Source: Myxococcus fulvus
GTDB lineage: Bacteria > Myxococcota > Myxococcia > Myxococcales > Myxococcaceae
Length of the DNA stretch: 64,000 nt
Assembly (NCBI RefSeq): GCF_900111765.1
Contig: NZ_FOIB01000010.1
Coordinates: 355,982-419,981, forward strand
Direction of reading: 5' to 3'
The position numbers and the translations under genes are program-made. Within the stretch, counting starts at the first letter, position 1, and every line of letters begins with the position of its first letter. This document shows positions 59,522 to 64,000 of this stretch, piece by piece. Below the pieces are notes generated by a model. It saw only the letters and a list, made by a program, of their open reading frames with translations. It did not search any database and was not told where the DNA came from.

Positions 59522-59593
59522 GCGCGGCGGACCTGGAAACCCAGATACGCCGCGCTTATTCCTCCGTATCCCGCCTGACGGGAGACGTCAGGC
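59522..59593. terminator. Two hairpins after the NRPS gene
   Basis: A perfect 8-bp stem (GCCTGACG and CGTCAGGC, 5-nt loop, 59573-59593) overlaps the NRPS stop codon. A second 8-bp stem (GCGCGGCG and CGCCGCGC, 59522-59555) follows before the NTF2-like gene. Neither has a U-run on the minus strand, so Rho-independent termination is uncertain. Confidence 0.4.
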
Positions 59594-62500
59594 CGCGTCC
59601 CGCTTCAGCGCATCGAGGAGCTGCGCGAACAGCGCCGCGAGCGCGTCGACATGCGGCGCGCGCAGCATCGTGTAGTGGTCTCCAGGGACCTCGTGCACCG
59701 TGGGCGCGGTCGCGAGCCACGCACCCCAGCCGAGGTCCGGTGTCACCGGCACGCCTTCGAGCGGCGTGCTGGCCCGGATGAGCACGCTGGGCCCTTCGTA
59801 AGGCGCGCCCGTGGGGACGTAGGCCCGCTGCGCGGCGCTCATGCGCTGATAGAGGGCGAAGAGCCGCTCCGCCGTGTCGATGTCCAGCGCCAACTCCGGG
59901 GAGACGACGCGCGCCTGCTCCAGCAGATACGCAAGTCGCTCACGCCCCTCGAGCCGCGTCAGCCGCTCCCGGTCCACTGGCAGCTCCCGCCACGGCAGCC
60001 CCAGGATGTGCGCGAAGGACACTAGCTGCGTGAGCGCCTCGGGGGCGGGGCGCGGCTCCGGCTTGGGCGCGTGGCTGTCGACCAGGACCAGCAGCTCCAC
60101 CTGCTCACCCTGCGCCTGGAGTCGACGCGCCATCTCGTGTGCGACGAGCCCGCCGAAGGACCAGCCCGCGAGCAGGTACGGCCCCTGGGGCTGCACGACG
60201 CGAAGCTGCGACAGGTAGTCGCGCGCGAGGACCTCGACCGAGGCCGGAGGCAGCTCTCCTCCGTCGAGCCCGCTGGCCGAGAAGCCGTGGATGGGACGGC
60301 TCGGCGTGAGCCTGCGCACCAGCTCCGTGTAGCCCAGCGCGCTGCCGCCGCCGCCGTGGACGAGGAACAGGGGACGCTCGGTGGACGTGCCCGCGTCGAG
60401 TCGCACGAGGTTCGGCAGGGCGCGCACTCCGGCTTGCTGCGCTTCGAGCACGGAGGCCAGGCGCTCGATGCTGGAGCCCTGGAAGAGCGCGGTGACTGGA
60501 AGCGAGATGCCCGTCCGCTCCCGAATCCGCGCCATCAAGCGGATGGCGAGCAGCGAGTGGCCACCCAGCTCGAAGAAGTCATCCGAGATGCCGACCTGGG
60601 GGACACGGAGGACGTCCGACCAGATGGACGCGAGCAGCTCCTCGGTGGGCGTGCGCGGCGCGACGTACGTCTCGGACGGAGCACCGAGGACGGACTCGGG
60701 AGCCGGCAGCGCCTTGCGGTCCAGCTTCGCGTTCGCGGTGAGCGGGAGCGCGTCGAGCCGCAGCAGGGACGACGGCACCATGAACTCGGGCAGCCGCGAC
60801 TTGAGGAAGGCGCGCAGCGACGTCGTGTCCACGTCGTCACCAACGAAGTAGCCGACGAGGCGCTTGTCACCAGGGACGTCCTCGCGGGCGATGACCACGG
60901 CCTCCCGGATGGTGGGGTGCGCGAGCAGGGCCGACTCGACCTCGGACAGCTCGATGCGGAAGCCTCGGACCTTGACCTGCGCGTCCGCGCGACCGACGAA
61001 GTCCAGCAGGCCGTCGTGCCGCCAGCGAACGAGGTCACCGGTGCGGTAGAGGCGAGCGCCGGGCTCGGAGGAGAACGGGTCGGGGATGAAGCGCTCCGCG
61101 GTCAGCGAAGGCTGACCGACGTAGCCCCGCGCGAGGCCCTCACCACCGATGAACAGCTCGCCCGTGACGCCGACGGGGACGGGCTGGAGGGCCGCGTCCA
61201 GGACCCGGACGTTCGTGCCGAGGATGGGGCGGCCGATGGGCAGCGTGGATCCGACGTCCTCCACACCCTGGAGGGTGAACATGGTGGCGAAGACCGTGGT
61301 CTCGGTGGGGCCGTAGGCGTGGCCCACGGGCACTCCCCACTCCGTCAGCGCGCGGCGGACGTGGAGGGGCGAGACGACATCGCCGCCCGTGAGGACGCGC
61401 TGGAGCGACGCGGGCGCGGACAGGCGGGCCTCGACGAGCTGCACGAACAGACCACTGGTGGCCCACAGCGTGGTGACGCCGTGGCGGGCGATGGTCTGGA
61501 AGAGCTCTTCGAGCGAGGGCGCGTGCGGCGGGAGGATGACCAGTCGCGCGCCGTGCAGCAGTGCGCCCCAGATCTCGAACGTCGAGGCGTCGAAGGAGAT
61601 GGGCGCGAGCAGCAGGTGCGTCTGCTCAGGGCCGAACCGCGTGTAGTCGGTGCCGATGAGCGTGCGGATGACGTTGCGATGGGTGCTGCCGACGCCCTTG
61701 GGCCTGCCCGTCGAGCCGGAGGTGAAGTCGACGTAGGCGAGCGACTCCGGGAGCGCGGCGTGCGGCACGGGCTGGGTGGACTGGTGCGCCAGCGTGACCT
61801 CATCCAGGAGGACCGTGGCGAGGCCTTCCGCGGGGAGGTTGGGGAGCAGCGCCCTCGTGGTGATGAGGACTCCGGGCCGCGAGTCCTCGAGCATGGAGAC
61901 CAGACGCTCCCGCGGATAGGACGTGTCGAGCGGGACGTAGGCCGCGCCGGCCTTGAGGATGGCGACGAGCGTGATGACGAGCTCGGGTGAACGCTCCAGG
62001 GCGAGCGCGACGCGGGAGTCCGTGGAGATGCCGAGCGAGCGCAGGTGTCGGGCGAGCTGGTTCGAGCGCTCGTCGAGCTGTCGGTACGTGAGGCTCGTCT
62101 CGCCGTGGATGAGCGCGGCGGCATCAGGAGTCTGGGCCACGACACGGGCGAAGACCTCCGTGAGCGTGGAGTCCGTGGACACTCGCGCGGGCGCCATGGC
62201 CCAGGTGTCGAGGACGTCGCGGCGCTCGTCCTCCGTGAGCATGGTGTGCTCGGAGAGCGCGGCCTCGGGGCGCTGGGTGATGGCCTCGACGAGCTGCTCG
62301 AAGTGCCGCGCCAGGCGCTCGATGGTGGCGCGCTCGAACAGGTCCGTGTTGTAGCCGAGTCCTCCGAAGACGCCGTCCGGAGTCTCCGTCAGGTTCAACT
62401 GGAGCTCGAACTTGGCGGTGGCGACCACCGAGCCCACGTCGACCGGGCTCAGCGTCAGCTCGGTCTTCTGGATGGAGGACTCGGGCGTGTTCTGGAGGAC

Positions 62501-64000
62501 GAAGAGGGCCTGGAACAGGGGGCTGCGACTGAGGTCGCGCGCGGGATGCAGCTCCTCGACGAGTCGCTCGAAGGGGATGTCCTGGTGCGCGTAGGCGCCG
62601 AGCGCGGTCTCACGCACCTGGCGCAACAGCTCGACGAACGAAGCGCGCGGAGCGATGCGGGCACGGAAGACGAGCGTGTTGACGAAGAAGCCGATGAGGC
62701 CTTCGACCTCGGAGCGGTGACGGCCGGCGATGGGAGAGCCGACGGCGATGTCATCCTGTCCGCTGTGCCGCGAGAGCAGGAGCTGCCACGCCGCGAGCAG
62801 CGCCATGAAGGGCGTGGAGCCTTCACGCTGGCAGAGGGCCTTGAGCTTCGCGGTGACGGCCTGGGGAATGAAGACCGGGGACGTCGAGCCTCGGAAGGTC
62901 TGGAGCGGAGGCCGGGCCTTGTCGATGGGCATCGCCAGGGGCTGGATGCCCGCGAGCTGGTGACGCCAGAAGTCGATCTGAGCGTCGAGGACGGGGCCCT
63001 GGAGCCAGGAGCGCTGCCAGACGGAGAAGTCGGCGTACTGGATGGAGAGGGGAGCGAGGGGGGAGGGTTTGCCGTGGGAGAAGGCGCCGTAGAGGGCGGC
63101 GACCTCCTGGATGAGGACACCCATGGACCAACCGTCGGAGACGATGTGGTGCATGTTGAGTGCGAGGATGTGCTCGGTGTCGCTGAGCTCCAGGAGCTGA
63201 GCGCGGATGAGCGGGCCCGTGGAGAGGTCGAACGGCCGCTGGTACTCCTCACGCAACCTTCGCTGGATCTCCGTGCGTGAGGACTCTTCGTCGAGTCCGC
63301 GCAGGTCGACTCGCGTCAGCGGTAGCTCTCCGTTCGGACTGACGCGCTGGAAGGGCTGACCGTCGTGCTCGAAGAAGGTCGTGCGCAGCGCCTCGTGACG
63401 GGAGACGAGGGAGTCGAAGCTGAGCTGGAGAGCCTTCGCGTCGAGCTGCCCGGAGAGGCGCACGAAGGAAGGCATGTTGTAGGTGGCGGAGCCGGGCTGG
63501 AGCTGGTCGATGAACCAGAGGCGCTGCTGGGCGAAGGAGAGGGGGAGAGGCGCGGTGCGAGGGACAGGGAGGATGGGTGGCGGCTGAGCGCCGACAGCGT
63601 CGCGAGAAGCGGAGAGGATGCGAGAGGCGAGGGAGGCGACGGTGGGGGCCTCGAAGAGCGCACGTAGCGGCAGCTCGACGCCGAAGGAAGAGCGGATACG
63701 AGAGATGACCTGGGTGGCGAGCAGAGAGTGGCCACCGAGGGAGAAGAAGTTGTCGGTGACGCCGACGCGCTCCAAGCGAAGGACGGAAGAGAAGATGGAG
63801 GCGAGCTTTTCTTCGGAGGGGTTGCGAGGAGCGACGAAGGAGGAGTCGCCGCGCAGGGAGTCGACGTCCGGGGCGGGGAGACGGTTGCGAGCGAGCTTCC
63901 CGGAGGGAGTCAGAGGCAGCGCCGCCAGGGAGACGAAGGCGGAGGGCACCATGTACTCGGGGAGGCGCTGGAGGAGGAAGGCACGCAGGGCCTCTGCGTC
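59588..64000 (-). CDS. Nonribosomal peptide synthetase, C-terminal part (A-PCP-C-A-PCP-TE), truncated by window edge
   Basis: The frame stays open to the right edge, where the minus strand reads as the end of an adenylation domain (LRAFLLQRLPEYMVPSAF). In order: A-domain tail, carrier protein (FFSLGGHSLLATQ), condensation domain (MHHIVSDGWSMG), adenylation domain (TSGSTGRPKG, AYGPTETT, YRTGDL), carrier (FFELGGHSLLAIR) and thioesterase (GWSFGG, catalytic His in GDHYTML). This is therefore the last module and it releases the product. The binding-pocket residues read by hand are D-A-F-W-L-G-A-V-F-K, closest to valine-type pockets. The peptide product is unknown. No accessory export or tailoring gene is seen in the window. 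Confidence 0.95.
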   Translation of the reverse strand, partial: DAEALRAFLLQRLPEYMVPSAFVSLAALPLTPSGKLARNRLPAPDVDSLRGDSSFVAPRNPSEEKLASIFSSVLRLERVGVTDNFFSLGGHSLLATQVISRIRSSFGVELPLRALFEAPTVASLASRILSASRDAVGAQPPPILPVPRTAPLPLSFAQQRLWFIDQLQPGSATYNMPSFVRLSGQLDAKALQLSFDSLVSRHEALRTTFFEHDGQPFQRVSPNGELPLTRVDLRGLDEESSRTEIQRRLREEYQRPFDLSTGPLIRAQLLELSDTEHILALNMHHIVSDGWSMGVLIQEVAALYGAFSHGKPSPLAPLSIQYADFSVWQRSWLQGPVLDAQIDFWRHQLAGIQPLAMPIDKARPPLQTFRGSTSPVFIPQAVTAKLKALCQREGSTPFMALLAAWQLLLSRHSGQDDIAVGSPIAGRHRSEVEGLIGFFVNTLVFRARIAPRASFVELLRQVRETALGAYAHQDIPFERLVEELHPARDLSRSPLFQALFVLQNTPESSIQKTELTLSPVDVGSVVATAKFELQLNLTETPDGVFGGLGYNTDLFERATIERLARHFEQLVEAITQRPEAALSEHTMLTEDERRDVLDTWAMAPARVSTDSTLTEVFARVVAQTPDAAALIHGETSLTYRQLDERSNQLARHLRSLGISTDSRVALALERSPELVITLVAILKAGAAYVPLDTSYPRERLVSMLEDSRPGVLITTRALLPNLPAEGLATVLLDEVTLAHQSTQPVPHAALPESLAYVDFTSGSTGRPKGVGSTHRNVIRTLIGTDYTRFGPEQTHLLLAPISFDASTFEIWGALLHGARLVILPPHAPSLEELFQTIARHGVTTLWATSGLFVQLVEARLSAPASLQRVLTGGDVVSPLHVRRALTEWGVPVGHAYGPTETTVFATMFTLQGVEDVGSTLPIGRPILGTNVRVLDAALQPVPVGVTGELFIGGEGLARGYVGQPSLTAERFIPDPFSSEPGARLYRTGDLVRWRHDGLLDFVGRADAQVKVRGFRIELSEVESALLAHPTIREAVVIAREDVPGDKRLVGYFVGDDVDTTSLRAFLKSRLPEFMVPSSLLRLDALPLTANAKLDRKALPAPESVLGAPSETYVAPRTPTEELLASIWSDVLRVPQVGISDDFFELGGHSLLAIRLMARIRERTGISLPVTALFQGSSIERLASVLEAQQAGVRALPNLVRLDAGTSTERPLFLVHGGGGSALGYTELVRRLTPSRPIHGFSASGLDGGELPPASVEVLARDYLSQLRVVQPQGPYLLAGWSFGGLVAHEMARRLQAQGEQVELLVLVDSHAPKPEPRPAPEALTQLVSFAHILGLPWRELPVDRERLTRLEGRERLAYLLEQARVVSPELALDIDTAERLFALYQRMSAAQRAYVPTGAPYEGPSVLIRASTPLEGVPVTPDLGWGAWLATAPTVHEVPGDHYTMLRAPHVDALAALFAQLLDALKRDAA

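Overview
The window is high-GC DNA (about 70% G+C) with densely packed genes. Many neighbouring genes overlap by 1-8 nt, and GTG starts are common. The gene content points to a myxobacterium of the Myxococcaceae (Myxococcus, Corallococcus or Pyxidicoccus type): lipoproteins, a large hybrid histidine kinase, a RIO kinase with a long arginine/glycine repeat tail, a nonribosomal peptide synthetase, a caspase-like protease, and a lipoprotein nuclease/SUKH immunity pair that resembles the SitA/SitI toxins of Myxococcus. No rRNA, tRNA, CRISPR array or insertion sequence was recognised.

Layout. 0.1-6.6 kb: a large TPM-like membrane protein, purine nucleoside phosphorylase (deoD) and a murein endopeptidase/LysM lipoprotein. 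6.7-9.8 kb (minus): an ECF sigma factor, a membrane anti-sigma factor and a caspase-like protease with a barrel-like tail, in one overlapping operon. 9.9-12.2 kb: an AlkB-like dioxygenase, three tandem 53-bp repeats and a DEAD-box helicase. 12.3-16.7 kb (minus): an unusual operon with a zinc-ribbon pseudokinase, two paralogous vWA proteins and a divergent adenylosuccinate synthetase-like enzyme. 16.8-20.8 kb: a PIN-domain protein, a pentaheme cytochrome c with a glycan-binding-domain protein, and a quinone-oxidoreductase-type enzyme. 20.9-27.3 kb: the RIO kinase, a histone-like Lys/Ala protein with EF-hands, and the hybrid kinase. 27.4-33.6 kb: an RNA-repair-like locus with two overlapping RlaP-type nucleotidyltransferases and a four-domain protein (MJ1316, EEP nuclease, 2H phosphoesterase, poly(A)-polymerase-like), with a cysteine-protease-fold protein between them. 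33.7-41.4 kb: an Omp85-like barrel, MtfA, CoaA, two secreted metallopeptidases and an ElaA-type acetyltransferase. 41.8-47.7 kb: a sirtuin, a LysR regulator facing an MFS/SDR operon, the toxin/immunity pair and an HD hydrolase.

47.7-56.6 kb (minus) is a complete assimilatory sulfate reduction operon: cysH, a precorrin-2 dehydrogenase, uroporphyrinogen methyltransferase, cysD, cysN, cysJ, cysI. CysDN makes APS, CysH (with iron-sulfur cysteines) reduces APS directly, CysJI reduces sulfite, and the two tetrapyrrole enzymes supply siroheme. Its leader encodes a peptide with six Cys codons, followed by a hairpin, an alternative pairing and an intrinsic terminator directly before cysH. This has the structure of a cysteine-responsive transcription attenuator.

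56.6-64 kb (minus): an FMN-dependent 2-hydroxyacid oxidase, a serine hydrolase, a secreted NTF2-like protein and the 3' end of an NRPS (partial A-PCP-C-A-PCP-TE) that runs off the right edge. The regions judged most worth follow-up are the cysteine attenuator, the RNA-repair fusion protein, the pseudokinase/vWA/AdSS-like operon and the SitA-like toxin pair. All assignments were made by reading motifs by eye; no database search was run.
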